NCBI GenBank assembly: GCA_002746645.1
Contig: PDPU01000031.1
Span: 1-64,000, forward strand
Direction of reading: 5' to 3'
Origin: Gammaproteobacteria bacterium
GTDB taxonomy: Bacteria; Pseudomonadota; Gammaproteobacteria; Granulosicoccales; Granulosicoccaceae
DNA: 64,000 bases
Shown here: in pieces, positions 1 through 10,503 of the stretch
Numbering within the stretch: position 1 is the first letter of the stretch
Layout of the letters: each line of letters opens with the position of its first letter
Notes under the pieces: model-generated
What the model saw: the letters and a program-made list of their open reading frames with translations, nothing else
What the model was told of the DNA's origin: nothing
Database searches by the model: none
Position numbers and translations under genes: made by a program

Positions 1-102
1 ATCATGCTCCTGATGATCCCGTGACTCGGTCTTCTTCAGGCTCACTTCTCGTTGGAAACCGATCCCCCGTTCAGGCTCATGTGTCGTTGGACAATGCTCA
101 CC

Positions 103-132
103 TTGTCGCTCTCGCTCCTGTTGCGGTAGAAT
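103..132 (+). promoter_or_regulatory. Putative sigma-70 promoter of tRNA-Thr
   Basis: A TTGTCG hexamer at 103-108 and a TAGAAT hexamer at 127-132 are separated by 18 bp, and the tRNA begins 20 bp after the -10 box. This is the spacing expected for a tRNA promoter. It was found by eye and no other candidate in the first 150 bases is as good. The stretch before it carries an imperfect direct repeat of a CAGGCTCA..TCGTTGGA element, roughly at 37-57 and 72-92, of unknown meaning. Confidence 0.55.
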
Positions 133-152
133 CATGCTGTGTCCTGCACAGT

Positions 153-228
153 GCCGGTATAGCTCAGTTGGTAGAGCAACTGATTTGTAATCAGTAGGTC
201 CCGAGTTCGACTCTTGGTGCCGGCACCA
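153..228 (+). tRNA. tRNA-Thr (anticodon TGT)
   Basis: A complete 76-nt tRNA. The acceptor arms GCCGGTA and TGCCGGC pair with one G-U. The D arm has AGCTCAGTTGGTAGAGC. The anticodon stem ACTGA/TCAGT closes a loop TTTGTAA, which puts TGT at positions 34-36. The T arm carries GTTCGA and the CCA end is encoded (226-228). The TGT anticodon reads ACA codons. In many gammaproteobacteria tRNA-Thr lies between birA/coaX and the tuf-secE-nusG region, and the neighbours here fit that. Confidence 0.96.
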
Positions 229-329
229 TTTTCTCTTTCCTCTGTTCCACGGACGTTTTCCACACCGCGCCCTCGGGTCAGTTCCGCCATCCGGCAGGCG
301 CTGTCGTGGGCATCACCACAAGGCCGGCT

Positions 330-1130
330 TCAGGCAACACCGTAGGTATTGTCCTGACAACTCTTGAGTTCCGCCAATCGCTCGGCGCTGATTTCGGCGC
401 TGATTTCGGACACGCCGCGCAGAACGAGCAAGGGGTCACGCACGACGTCGGCTCGCATCAGGTTCTCGAGTATTCGGGATTCACCGCCGGTGATGACGGT
501 CGTGAGCGGGCCAACCGCTGCGACGGCTTCTTCGACCAGCCGGTCGATGGCGCCGACCGATGCATAGCCCGTACCTCCCGCAACGCCACTGGCGGTGTTC
601 CGCGAGAAGGGCTCGATGATGCCGTCGGCCGCAAAGAGCGCAGCCGTGTAGCGGCCGAGCGAGCGACGCATGGTATAGATGCCGGGGAGAATGGCGCCTC
701 CGATATGCTGCCCGTCCGCGTCGATGACATCCACCGTGGTGGCAGTTCCGGAATCGATCACGCACAGCGCACCATCGAACTGCGCGCGCGCTCCCGCCAT
801 GGCCGCCCAGCGATCCACGCCGAAAGTGTCGGGAACGCGATAGGCGTTCTTCATGCCCTTGAACTCCGCTGCCGAGCGTATCGCGACCGGGCGAAAATCG
901 AAGTGCTGACAGCACCAGGCCGCCATGTTCGGCAGCAGCCGATCCCCGGCAACGTTCGACACCATGACGCTCTCGGGCCGCCGGCTGCCGAGGGCATCGA
1001 GCCATGTTTCCTCGAGCACCTCGTGCAGGAAGACATCGTGCCAGGCGAAGGCCTGCAAGGGGTGGATGCCGCTGTCGTCCTCGAAGGCAGACTTGCAGCG
1101 GGAATTGCCGATATCGACAAGGATTTTCAT
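330..1130 (-). CDS. coaX: Type III pantothenate kinase CoaX
   Basis: Phosphorylates pantothenate, the first step of coenzyme A synthesis, in the cytosol. The 266-residue protein opens with MKILVDIGNSRCKSA, the phosphate-1 motif of the ASKHA fold (Asp6, Asn9). It also has FGVDRWAAM, DSGTATTVDV and GGAILPG, which are CoaX family signatures. The frame stays open upstream to about 1235, but the family N-terminus is MKILVDIGN, so the ATG at 1130 is chosen. Near the C-terminus a 12-bp tandem duplication encodes the repeat ISAE-ISAE. The gene lies downstream of the biotin ligase gene on the same strand, the usual birA-coaX pair, but 379 bp of repeat-bearing DNA separates them, so it may have its own promoter. 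Confidence 0.95.
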   Translation of the reverse strand: MKILVDIGNSRCKSAFEDDSGIHPLQAFAWHDVFLHEVLEETWLDALGSRRPESVMVSNVAGDRLLPNMAAWCCQHFDFRPVAIRSAAEFKGMKNAYRVPDTFGVDRWAAMAGARAQFDGALCVIDSGTATTVDVIDADGQHIGGAILPGIYTMRRSLGRYTAALFAADGIIEPFSRNTASGVAGGTGYASVGAIDRLVEEAVAAVGPLTTVITGGESRILENLMRADVVRDPLLVLRGVSEISAEISAERLAELKSCQDNTYGVA

Positions 1131-1320
1131 GCGTGCGAAGAGAATGCAGGAACGGCAGGGACAAGAGTATGACGCAAATGCCCTGACATCGGCTGGAACC
1201 ACGTCAACATTGCCTCCACAAGGGAATGAATCCACTCCTCGAGGAAGCGAATCGACTCCTTGCGGTCACTGACGATCAGGGCTGCAGATCTGCTGCTCGC
1301 TGTTTCGATCGAACTGGCCG

Positions 1321-1500
1321 CATGTCAGGCCTTCCGGCCCTGTACCCAAGCGTCTTGACCGTGTGTCCATCCGTCTGGCACCGTGTCCATCCGCCTGACC
1401 CCATGTCCATCCGCCTGACCCCATGTCCATCCGCCTGACCCCATGTCCACCCGTCTGGCCCTGTGTCAGGCCTTCTCGCCATGCATCGACCCTTCCGGTC
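1321..1500. repeat. 20-bp minisatellite-like tandem array
   Basis: Between coaX and birA, 1131-1509 has no gene. Units of 20 bp run in perfect phase from 1361 to 1460. Two copies (1401-1420 and 1421-1440) are identical, reading CCATGTCCATCCGCCTGACC. Units at 1361, 1381 and 1441 differ at a few bases. Weaker related units flank them at 1321-1340 and 1461-1500 (for example CATGTCAGGCCTTCCGGCCC). There are no spacers, so it is not CRISPR, and 20 is not a multiple of three, so it is not a coding repeat. Confidence 0.9.
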
Positions 1501-1509
1501 CTGAGTCAG

Positions 1510-2520
1510 TCATCCGGGCCGATTCGGTTTACCGAGCCGCACCGATACCTCTCCACTGTAAACATATTCTGTCAACGAGCTGCCATCCGGCAGTTGCCGT
1601 TCCAGCTTCAGGGCACCGTGAGCATCAACGCCGCGCGCGATCCAGTGATCGCCTTTCCCATCACCGGCCGAGCGAGCAATCAGGCGAACGTCTCGATCAC
1701 GCAAGGCATCGACATCCGGCCACACCTCCGCAAACGCGGCCCAGCCCGCTGCATCGAATCGTTGCCACGCCTCCAGCACGGCCGCCACGCAATCGACCAG
1801 CAGACGATCGCGCAGCGGCCGACCGGGATGCGCCTCGTTCGGACGCTGTCGCTCTGCCAGGTGCCGACACTCGCGCGCCTGCAGTGACCAGTGCCGTTCC
1901 AGCGAAGTGGCCCCCATGCCCAGCTCCTCGTGTGCGTCTTCATGCACCATGTTGATGCCGATACCGGCCAGCACGCGAGTCTGCGGACGTGGTATCGAAG
2001 CTGCCGCTGCGGAATGAACCGTGCAGGTGTCCGGTATCGGCAGCACATCCATGAGGATACCGGCGATCTTGTGGTCCTCCACGAGTACGTCGTTGGGCCA
2101 CTTGACGAGGGCTTCGACGCCACATTTCTGCGCGAGCGTCTGTGCGATGGCGATACCCGTGACGAGGCTCAGCCCCATGAGTTCCGGCGCGGAACGCGGG
2201 CTTTCGTGAAGCAGCGAAAAGGTCAGATTGCCTGCCGGCGTCTGCCAGTGCCTGCCACGCGTGGCAAGCCCGGCCTGCTGCCAATCGGTTGCACACACGA
2301 AGGGTGCGCGGGCAGCGCCCTCGGTGATTGCCGACTTCAGCCAGGTGTGCGTGGAATCAAGCGTATCGTGCAGTGAAACACCTGCATTGCCGAGGCCACA
2401 CGCCGCAAGGCGCTCGCGGATGGCAGCGGCGTCGAACCCGATCACGCCGTCGGTTTCCCGAGTCGCGGCGCAGAAAGTGGTGCCCGAGGAACAACAGGGC
2501 GATGATTGCCTGCCGAACAC
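1510..2520 (-). CDS. birA: Biotin--[acetyl-CoA-carboxylase] ligase, HTH-less BirA
   Basis: Activates biotin to biotinyl-AMP and transfers it to carboxylase carrier domains. Family motifs are visible: DSTHTWLK, KWPNDVLVED, KIAGILMD, and GIGINM before the C-terminal SH3-like domain. The N-terminal winged HTH of bifunctional BirA is absent: only about 30 unrelated residues precede the catalytic domain, and katG ends 97 bp upstream. The biotin-binding loop, usually GRGRRGRKW, reads GLATRGRHW (residues 84-92), so the counterparts of E. coli Arg116 and Arg118 are Leu and Thr. The start is uncertain. GTG at 2520 gives 336 residues; GTG at 2445 would give 311 and begins nearer the conserved part. Confidence 0.9.
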   Translation of the reverse strand: MFGRQSSPCCSSGTTFCAATRETDGVIGFDAAAIRERLAACGLGNAGVSLHDTLDSTHTWLKSAITEGAARAPFVCATDWQQAGLATRGRHWQTPAGNLTFSLLHESPRSAPELMGLSLVTGIAIAQTLAQKCGVEALVKWPNDVLVEDHKIAGILMDVLPIPDTCTVHSAAAASIPRPQTRVLAGIGINMVHEDAHEELGMGATSLERHWSLQARECRHLAERQRPNEAHPGRPLRDRLLVDCVAAVLEAWQRFDAAGWAAFAEVWPDVDALRDRDVRLIARSAGDGKGDHWIARGVDAHGALKLERQLPDGSSLTEYVYSGEVSVRLGKPNRPG

Positions 2521-2616
2521 CCTGAACTCACCGCGCCGGAATGGACAACGACCGACGGGCTGAATGCCGGCCGGTCGCTGTCTCTGACGTGACGCTGCAA
2601 TGCTGTTCGACGGGCG

Positions 2617-4929
<2,313 letters not shown>

Positions 4930-4931
<2 letters not shown>

Positions 4932-6033
4932 GAATCTCAGAGACCTCGAATACATACGGGCCGTTGCCCGGCAGGAACACTTCGGCCACGCTGCCGAGGT
5001 CTGCCACATCAGCCAACCGGCCCTCTCCACCCAGGTCAGGAAACTCGAGAACGAACTCGGCGTGACCCTGTTCGAGCGGGACAACCGCTCGGTTCGGGTA
5101 ACCGAGATCGGAGCGAAGATCATCGCGCTGGCCGAGGAGGCACTGACCGTTGTCGATGCCATTCGCCTGACGGCGAAGACGGCACACGATCCGCTCTCGG
5201 GCGAGCTGGCCGTCGGTTCGATCCCGACCGTCACGCCCTACCTCATTCCGCACTTCGTGACGCTCTCGCAGGAACAGCTGCCGCAACTGCGCCTGAAGTT
5301 CCGCGAAGAGATCTCGGCGCGACTGAATCGCGCCCTGCTCGAAGGCTCGCTCGACGCCGCGATTCTGGCCACGCCACCGGCCGACCCACGCCTCGATGCC
5401 ATGGAACTCTATGACGAGGACTTCTGGGTGGTGCTGCCCCGCGGACATGCGCTCGAAGCACACCCCGCCATCGACATCGACGACTTGCCGGTCGACGAGT
5501 TGCTGCTGCTCGCCGAAGGGCACTGCTTTCGCGACCAGACACTCGATCTGCTGCACCAGCCGCATCGCCGCGATGCCGACGACATCAGCGCAACCAGTCT
5601 CGAAACGCTCGTGAACATGGTGGTGGCGGGGCAAGGCATCACGCTGGCACCGGCCATGGCGCTTTCGGGAAGCTGGACCAACGATCACCGCATCGGCATT
5701 CGCAGGCTCACCGACAACAGCGCCTGCCGGCGCATCTACCTGACGTACCGGAAGAGCTTTCCGAGAAAGATACTGCTGGAAAAACTTGCAGCTCTGGTGC
5801 TGGAAAGGCCACCGACCTGCACCGAGCTGCGTCAGACGAGCACGGCTCGGGTGTCAGGAGCCTGCAGCTGCACCGCCGAGCCAGCGTTCCAGCAGTGTGG
5901 CATCGGTAATCGCGAGCCTTGCTGTATCGGCGGGCGCTGTACGAATCGGCAGACAGCTCTCCATGATCATGCCGTCCCGGAAGTAGTGCAGCGGCACCGA
6001 CCCGGCATGGCGCTCACGCTCGAGAAGCAGTGA
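4930..6033 (+). CDS. oxyR: OxyR-type LysR regulator lacking the second redox cysteine
   Basis: Peroxide-sensing LysR-family activator. It has an N-terminal winged HTH (NLRDLEYIRAVARQEHFGHA) and the OxyR redox loop AEGHCFRDQTLDLL, with the sensing cysteine exactly at residue 199 as in E. coli. The partner Cys208 is absent; Leu occupies that position. Other cysteines are at 25 (in the HTH), one near 277 and several in the unusual tail. The recognisable family fold ends near residue 305 (about 5845), but the frame continues to residue 367, running 180 bp antisense into the M61 peptidase gene. The Cys-rich tail may be translated or may reflect a lost stop codon. A start overlapping its own operator and the divergent katG support the assignment. 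Confidence 0.9.
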
Positions 6034-7713
6034 AAGATTGCCACCGTTGACCGCACGCCTGCCGATGGCGACGAGCGTGTCACCGCCGGCAAGCCCTGCC
6101 GCTTCTGCCGGACTGCCGTTGATCACCTGCTGTACCAGAAGGCCACGCGGCGATGCCGCCGTGGTCGCACCGAACCAGATCACCGGAGGCCTGTTCTCGT
6201 CCTGAGTTGGCTGCGACGCCGCCCTGTCGTCACCATCGGCAGCCCCGCCTGGCCGGAACATGCCACGATCACCGTCGCCACCACGGGGCACCCAGCGAAG
6301 TGACACGCCGAGACTCGCCAGAGCCTCGACCAGCGGCAGTTCTTCGGTACCGTGCAGATGGCGCGCAAAGAAGTCGTCGAGATCGATACCGGCAATCTCG
6401 GCAGCGACGGCTTCCGGCTCACGCTCACCGACACCTTCGCCACCCGAATCCAGCCAGCGCTGCCACAGCACGCGCATGATGTCATCGAGACTGCGTTCAC
6501 CCTGCGTGGCCTCGCGAATACGCGCGTCGAGACACAAGCCGATCAAGGCACCTCGCGCGTAGTAACTGACGATGGCGTTGGGCGCGTTCTCGTCCTGCTT
6601 GTAGAACTTCGTCCACGCATCGAAGCTCGATTCGGCCACGCTCTGCGTCAGGCGCCCCGGACCACGCTGCACGCGCGTGAGCGTCTTCGCCAGGAGATCG
6701 AGATACTGCGCGTGGCTGATCAACCCGCTGCGCACCAGGGCAATGTCGTCGTAATAGGAGGTCATGCCCTCGAAGAACCACAGCAGGCTGGTATGCACTT
6801 CACGATCGAGCCGGAAGGGAATGAAGCACGCGGGCTTGATGCGCTTGATGTTCCAGGTATGAAAATACTCGTGGCTGCAGAGACCGAGGAAACGGATGTA
6901 GTGATCGTTCTTGTCATCGTGCACCGTGGTGCCCGCCGCAGGGAGATTTTCGGGCATGGCAAGGAGCGCTGTCGAATTGCGGTGTTCGAGTCCGCCATAG
7001 CCTTCACCGACGATCGTCGTCATGAAGAGGTAGCCATCGACCGGCGCTGGGCGGCCGAAGAAATCGATTTCCCACTCGCAGATGCGCGCCAGATCCTGCG
7101 ACAGCCTCTCGGCCGCGAAGCTCACGTCACCACTCACCACCATGCGATGCGGCACGCCGCCAGCCTCGAAATCGATGGTGGCGAAGTCGCCCATCTCGAC
7201 CGGGTGATCGATCAGTTCGTCGTGACTTGCCGCCCTGCGGCGGCCGAAACCCGCATTGTCAACCTTGACCACGTCAAGCATCGTGGCCACGCGCCACGTG
7301 TCGGCATCGAAGCCGTCGGGCCGGTGCAGATCAACCGTGACCGGCATGTCCTCCTGCCCGACCACGGCCAGAAAGGTGCTGGTGCCGTTGAAGAAGGCAT
7401 GGCTGCGGTCGACGTGCGCCGATCGCACCGAACGGTCCCAAGCATAGACGCGCATCGACACCTCGAGTGAGTCAAGCCCCGCCGGCGCCTGCCAGCTCGA
7501 CTTGCCGAGCTTCTCGAGGGTCACCGGCCTGCCGTCTCCGACAGCCGCCATCGACACGATATTCCGCGAAAAGTCCCGAATCATGTAACTGCCCGGAATC
7601 CAGCTCGGCAGTGTCAGACGCTGACCTTCGGGGGCGGGCGAATCGATGGTCAGGGTCACATCGATCAGATGTGCGTCGGGGTCGGTGATGCGGACGTCGT
7701 AGTGGATGCTCAT
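5854..7713 (-). CDS. M61-family glycyl aminopeptidase with PDZ domain
   Basis: Zinc metallopeptidase of the M61 family, 619 residues, the usual length. The N-terminal beta domain has LPSWIPGSYMIRDFSRNI, typical of the family. The gluzincin core has CSHEYFHTWN (HExxH) and WFFEGMTSYYDD with the third ligand Glu. A C-terminal PDZ domain spans roughly residues 510-600 (PRGLLVQQVINGSPAEAAGL, GDTLVAIGRR). There is no obvious signal peptide. It cleaves N-terminal Gly or Ala from peptides in characterised relatives. It is convergent with oxyR, and their 3' ends overlap by 180 bp. Confidence 0.93.
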   Translation of the reverse strand: MSIHYDVRITDPDAHLIDVTLTIDSPAPEGQRLTLPSWIPGSYMIRDFSRNIVSMAAVGDGRPVTLEKLGKSSWQAPAGLDSLEVSMRVYAWDRSVRSAHVDRSHAFFNGTSTFLAVVGQEDMPVTVDLHRPDGFDADTWRVATMLDVVKVDNAGFGRRRAASHDELIDHPVEMGDFATIDFEAGGVPHRMVVSGDVSFAAERLSQDLARICEWEIDFFGRPAPVDGYLFMTTIVGEGYGGLEHRNSTALLAMPENLPAAGTTVHDDKNDHYIRFLGLCSHEYFHTWNIKRIKPACFIPFRLDREVHTSLLWFFEGMTSYYDDIALVRSGLISHAQYLDLLAKTLTRVQRGPGRLTQSVAESSFDAWTKFYKQDENAPNAIVSYYARGALIGLCLDARIREATQGERSLDDIMRVLWQRWLDSGGEGVGEREPEAVAAEIAGIDLDDFFARHLHGTEELPLVEALASLGVSLRWVPRGGDGDRGMFRPGGAADGDDRAASQPTQDENRPPVIWFGATTAASPRGLLVQQVINGSPAEAAGLAGGDTLVAIGRRAVNGGNLSLLLERERHAGSVPLHYFRDGMIMESCLPIRTAPADTARLAITDATLLERWLGGAAAGS

Positions 7714-7862
7714 GTGCAGGGCAGTGCCGGGAGTGTTGTTGCCGCGAATTGCGTGTCGGGGGCATCAATGATACCGGCCCGGCACCCGACCTTACTGGTT
7801 CTCGACTGTCGCGACAGCGCATCCGGCCGTGACGAGTCGGAGCGCGCCGGGAAGCGCGCAAC

Positions 7863-7931
7863 GGAACGCATGGCGGAACGCATGGCGGAACGCATGGCGG
7901 AACGCATAGCGGAACGCATGGCAGAGCGCCG
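7863..7931. repeat. 12-bp tandem repeat, five copies
   Basis: Five head-to-tail copies of GGAACGCATGGC at 7863-7922, one with an A for G, followed by a decayed copy. The array lies in the 396-bp gap between the divergent M61 and transglycosylase genes (7714-8109). On the plus strand it could be read as a MAER repeat within an open frame leading to the transglycosylase gene, but that upstream frame has no family resemblance and is not annotated as coding. Nothing else recognisable was found in the gap. Confidence 0.88.
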
Positions 7932-8109
7932 GAGTGCGAATCCATCGCCCCCTGGCTTCATTGTCTTCAGTTCACGACTCGACACCGGAACCCTTCAGTT
8001 TCGACCGGATGCTGCCGCCAAGGGGCAGGCGCAGGATCTGCGCACCGTGCGCAAGTGTCGAAAACACCCTCTGCACGCTTGCATCCACTCCGACTTCAGT
8101 AACGGGAGC

Positions 8110-8859
8110 ATGAAAGCGAACCTGCCATTGTCACCTCAGGTGGACTGGATCTGCACCGAGATTCTCTGCCACGATGGGCGAGGATTGACATGCGACTCGG
8201 CGAAGCCGGTCTCCAGCGGGCGGAGTGTATCCGGCACTTTGCTCGTTAACGCGCTGGTGGTGCTCGCCCTGCTGATGCCTTTCACGGTGCGCGCCGACAC
8301 TACCTTCCAGCAGATGAACGCCGATGGTAGCGTCACCTACAGCGATGTGCCGATGGCCGATGGCGAACTCCTGCGTACGAGCTATCGCACCAGGGCGTTG
8401 CGAAAACACACCGGAGCCGACTGCGGCAACAACACCGAAACCCTGATGGATCAGCGAGCCCGGCACTGGCTGCCGGCCATGCGCACGGCTGGCGAACGCA
8501 ATGGTCTCGATCCGCTCCTGCTCCTCGCCATGGCGCGGGTCGAGTCCTGTTTCGACCACAAGGCCGTGTCACGCGCCGGTGCCCAGGGGCTCATGCAGTT
8601 GATGCCCGGCACCGCGCGCGAGATGAACGTCAGCGACAGTTTCGACGCTTCCGACAACATCAGCGGCGGCAGTGCCTACCTTGCACGCATGCTGGCCGAG
8701 CACAACGACGACCTCGAACTCGCGCTGGCGGCCTACAACGCCGGGCCGGGCAACGTGAGGAAGCACGGCGGCGTGCCACCGTTTCCCGAAACCCGGCGGT
8801 ACATCAAGCGGGTGCTGGCGGTGCGAAAGCGCTATGCAGACCTGGCGTTGCTGGACTGA
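8110..8859 (+). CDS. Lytic transglycosylase (DUF4124 + SLT domain)
   Basis: Periplasmic murein-cleaving enzyme. A hydrophobic segment (LLVNALVVLALLMPFTVRA) looks like a signal peptide ending at Ala-Asp. It is followed by a DUF4124-like strand motif (TFQQMNADGSVTYSDVPM) and then the SLT fold. The SLT part has ARVESCFDHKAVSRAG (catalytic Glu), GLMQLMPGTA and LALAAYNAGPGNV, all core signatures of family 1 transglycosylases. ATG 8110 follows ACGGGAGC and gives 249 residues. The signal peptide then starts about 40 residues in, so a non-ATG start further downstream is possible. The frame is also open upstream as far as 7669. Confidence 0.88.
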   Translation: MKANLPLSPQVDWICTEILCHDGRGLTCDSAKPVSSGRSVSGTLLVNALVVLALLMPFTVRADTTFQQMNADGSVTYSDVPMADGELLRTSYRTRALRKHTGADCGNNTETLMDQRARHWLPAMRTAGERNGLDPLLLLAMARVESCFDHKAVSRAGAQGLMQLMPGTAREMNVSDSFDASDNISGGSAYLARMLAEHNDDLELALAAYNAGPGNVRKHGGVPPFPETRRYIKRVLAVRKRYADLALLD

Positions 8860-8996
8860 AGGCGCCGAGCGCAGTGTGCATCACGTTCTTCGAAGCCATG
8901 CTCGGAAGTCCGTTTCAGAGCTGACTTCAGAGCTGACTTCTGGCACGAATCATGCGCCCTGATCGGACAAACCCACCGACAGGATCACATCAGACC

Positions 8997-10460
8997 ATGG
9001 CATTCCGATCAACGCGCATCGCCCCCACCCTGCCCTTCGCGATGGGAATCCTCACCCTCGCACTGTCAGCCTGCAATTCGTCCAGCGATTCCTCGACACC
9101 GATCGTTGCCCAGGCGGTCGACGGTTACATCGTGGGCGGTTCGGTGCGATGCGACGAGATCGCGAACGGCGGTACGGCCGCAGGCGGACGACTGACCTGC
9201 CCCCAGGGCACCGAACTCATGCACGTGAGCGGTGGCTCCGACGTCGGTTTCGACGCAAACGCCACGTCCGGCACCATGACATTTGCCGGCCAACTCGTCG
9301 CCCCGTCGTCGCTTTCCTGGGTAACGCCCCTGTCGACGATGGCCGTCGCCATGGCCAGCAATGACGGCAACTTTGATGCCGGACGTTTTCACGCGGCCGA
9401 ACGGGCACTGGCAACGGCGCTCGGCGAACCCGAACTGGATCTCGACGCCAACCCGGCGGAAAACATGCGCAACACTCGACTGAATGCGCAACTGCATCAG
9501 ATCATGACCGCATTCGCCGTCTCGCCGGATCAGTATGGCGAAGTCGCCGGCGTGTTCGCGGAGTTCTTTGCCGAACGAGCAGCCTCCGGACTCGCCATTG
9601 ATCTCGGCACCGGTGCCGGCGACACCATGAACGCCATCAATCAGCGTCTCGAGCGCGACTCTTCAGCACTGGCCATCGAGCAGGATCAACTTGACCGGAT
9701 CATTGCGAGCGTCACGTCGACGAATCAGCAACTTGCGGCAACCGGTACACCGGATGGCGTTGTCGACATCGCCATCGCAGCTGCCAAACCCAGCGTGATG
9801 GGTCTTGACAGGGAAGCCGATGCGGTCTGGTTCAAGACCCACGACACTGCCACTTTCCGGGCTGAAAGCATCGACGGTCTGGCGTCGAATCGGCGTATCG
9901 ATGGTCAGTACATGACGGTCATTCCGGCCGATATCGCCTCCGTCAGCCTCAGCCCCGTCGCCTTCGACATCTACGAAGACCTCAACCGTGTTCCCGTGTC
10001 GATGGCCTTCGAACTGACCTCGACCGACAACGACGACCCGCGTGGCATCAGCGCCGCCATCGAAGGCGTGAAACTCACTGCCTGGCAAGGGGAATCGGGC
10101 ACCTTGCGTGTCGAGGTTCCTGCCGGCACCGACATCAATCTGACGCACACCGACAGCAGGGGTACGCTGACGCGTACCTTGATCGACATCGAGAATGGCA
10201 AGCTTTTCGACGCGATCGATGGCGAACTGAGACTGCGCCTGGGCGAGTTGCGCGATGCACTCGAAAAGCATGATCTCGAAGACATCACCGACACGGATGG
10301 CAACTACCGCCTGACGATGGTCATTGGTGGCATCGCCTTCGACATGATCCGCAATGGCAAGGCTTCACCCGCGGAACGCTACACGGTCGATGCCGGTAAC
10401 GTGGCGGTTACGGGCTCGGGCCTGCAGGGCTACGTGACGATCACCGAAGGCTCCTTCTGA
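8997..10460 (+). CDS. Large lipoprotein of unknown function
   Basis: 487 residues with a lipoprotein signal (PFAMGILTLALSAC, lipobox LSAC), followed by a Ser-rich linker. The section from about 40 to 110 (VDGYIVGGSVRCDE, then LTCPQGTELMHVSGG and VTPLSTMAVA) resembles the extracellular lipoproteins that start with a carboxypeptidase-regulatory-like fold and a 'VTPLS/T' segment. The rest is mixed alpha/beta with no motif I recognise. ATG 8997 is chosen because the signal peptide starts there. An exact 12-bp direct repeat (CAGAGCTGACTT, 8916-8927 and 8928-8939) precedes the gene. The next gene, 43 bp downstream, encodes a probable outer-membrane protein, so the two may act together. Confidence 0.8.
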   Translation: MAFRSTRIAPTLPFAMGILTLALSACNSSSDSSTPIVAQAVDGYIVGGSVRCDEIANGGTAAGGRLTCPQGTELMHVSGGSDVGFDANATSGTMTFAGQLVAPSSLSWVTPLSTMAVAMASNDGNFDAGRFHAAERALATALGEPELDLDANPAENMRNTRLNAQLHQIMTAFAVSPDQYGEVAGVFAEFFAERAASGLAIDLGTGAGDTMNAINQRLERDSSALAIEQDQLDRIIASVTSTNQQLAATGTPDGVVDIAIAAAKPSVMGLDREADAVWFKTHDTATFRAESIDGLASNRRIDGQYMTVIPADIASVSLSPVAFDIYEDLNRVPVSMAFELTSTDNDDPRGISAAIEGVKLTAWQGESGTLRVEVPAGTDINLTHTDSRGTLTRTLIDIENGKLFDAIDGELRLRLGELRDALEKHDLEDITDTDGNYRLTMVIGGIAFDMIRNGKASPAERYTVDAGNVAVTGSGLQGYVTITEGSF

Positions 10461-10503
10461 TCGAAGCCGGACCTCGGCAGATCAGGCCTGGCACGACAAC
10501 ACG

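Noticed and set aside
1..152. Additional tRNA or tuf genes at the left edge
   Set aside because: Only repeats and a promoter are visible; any such genes lie outside the window.
1321..1500. CRISPR-like array
   Set aside because: Repeats are contiguous without spacers and only 20 bp.
2521..2616. HTH domain for the biotin ligase
   Set aside because: Only 97 bp between katG and birA, and no HTH-like frame is present.
7669..8109. Upstream extension of the transglycosylase ORF with MAER repeats
   Set aside because: Precedes the signal peptide by far and has no family similarity; regarded as non-coding.
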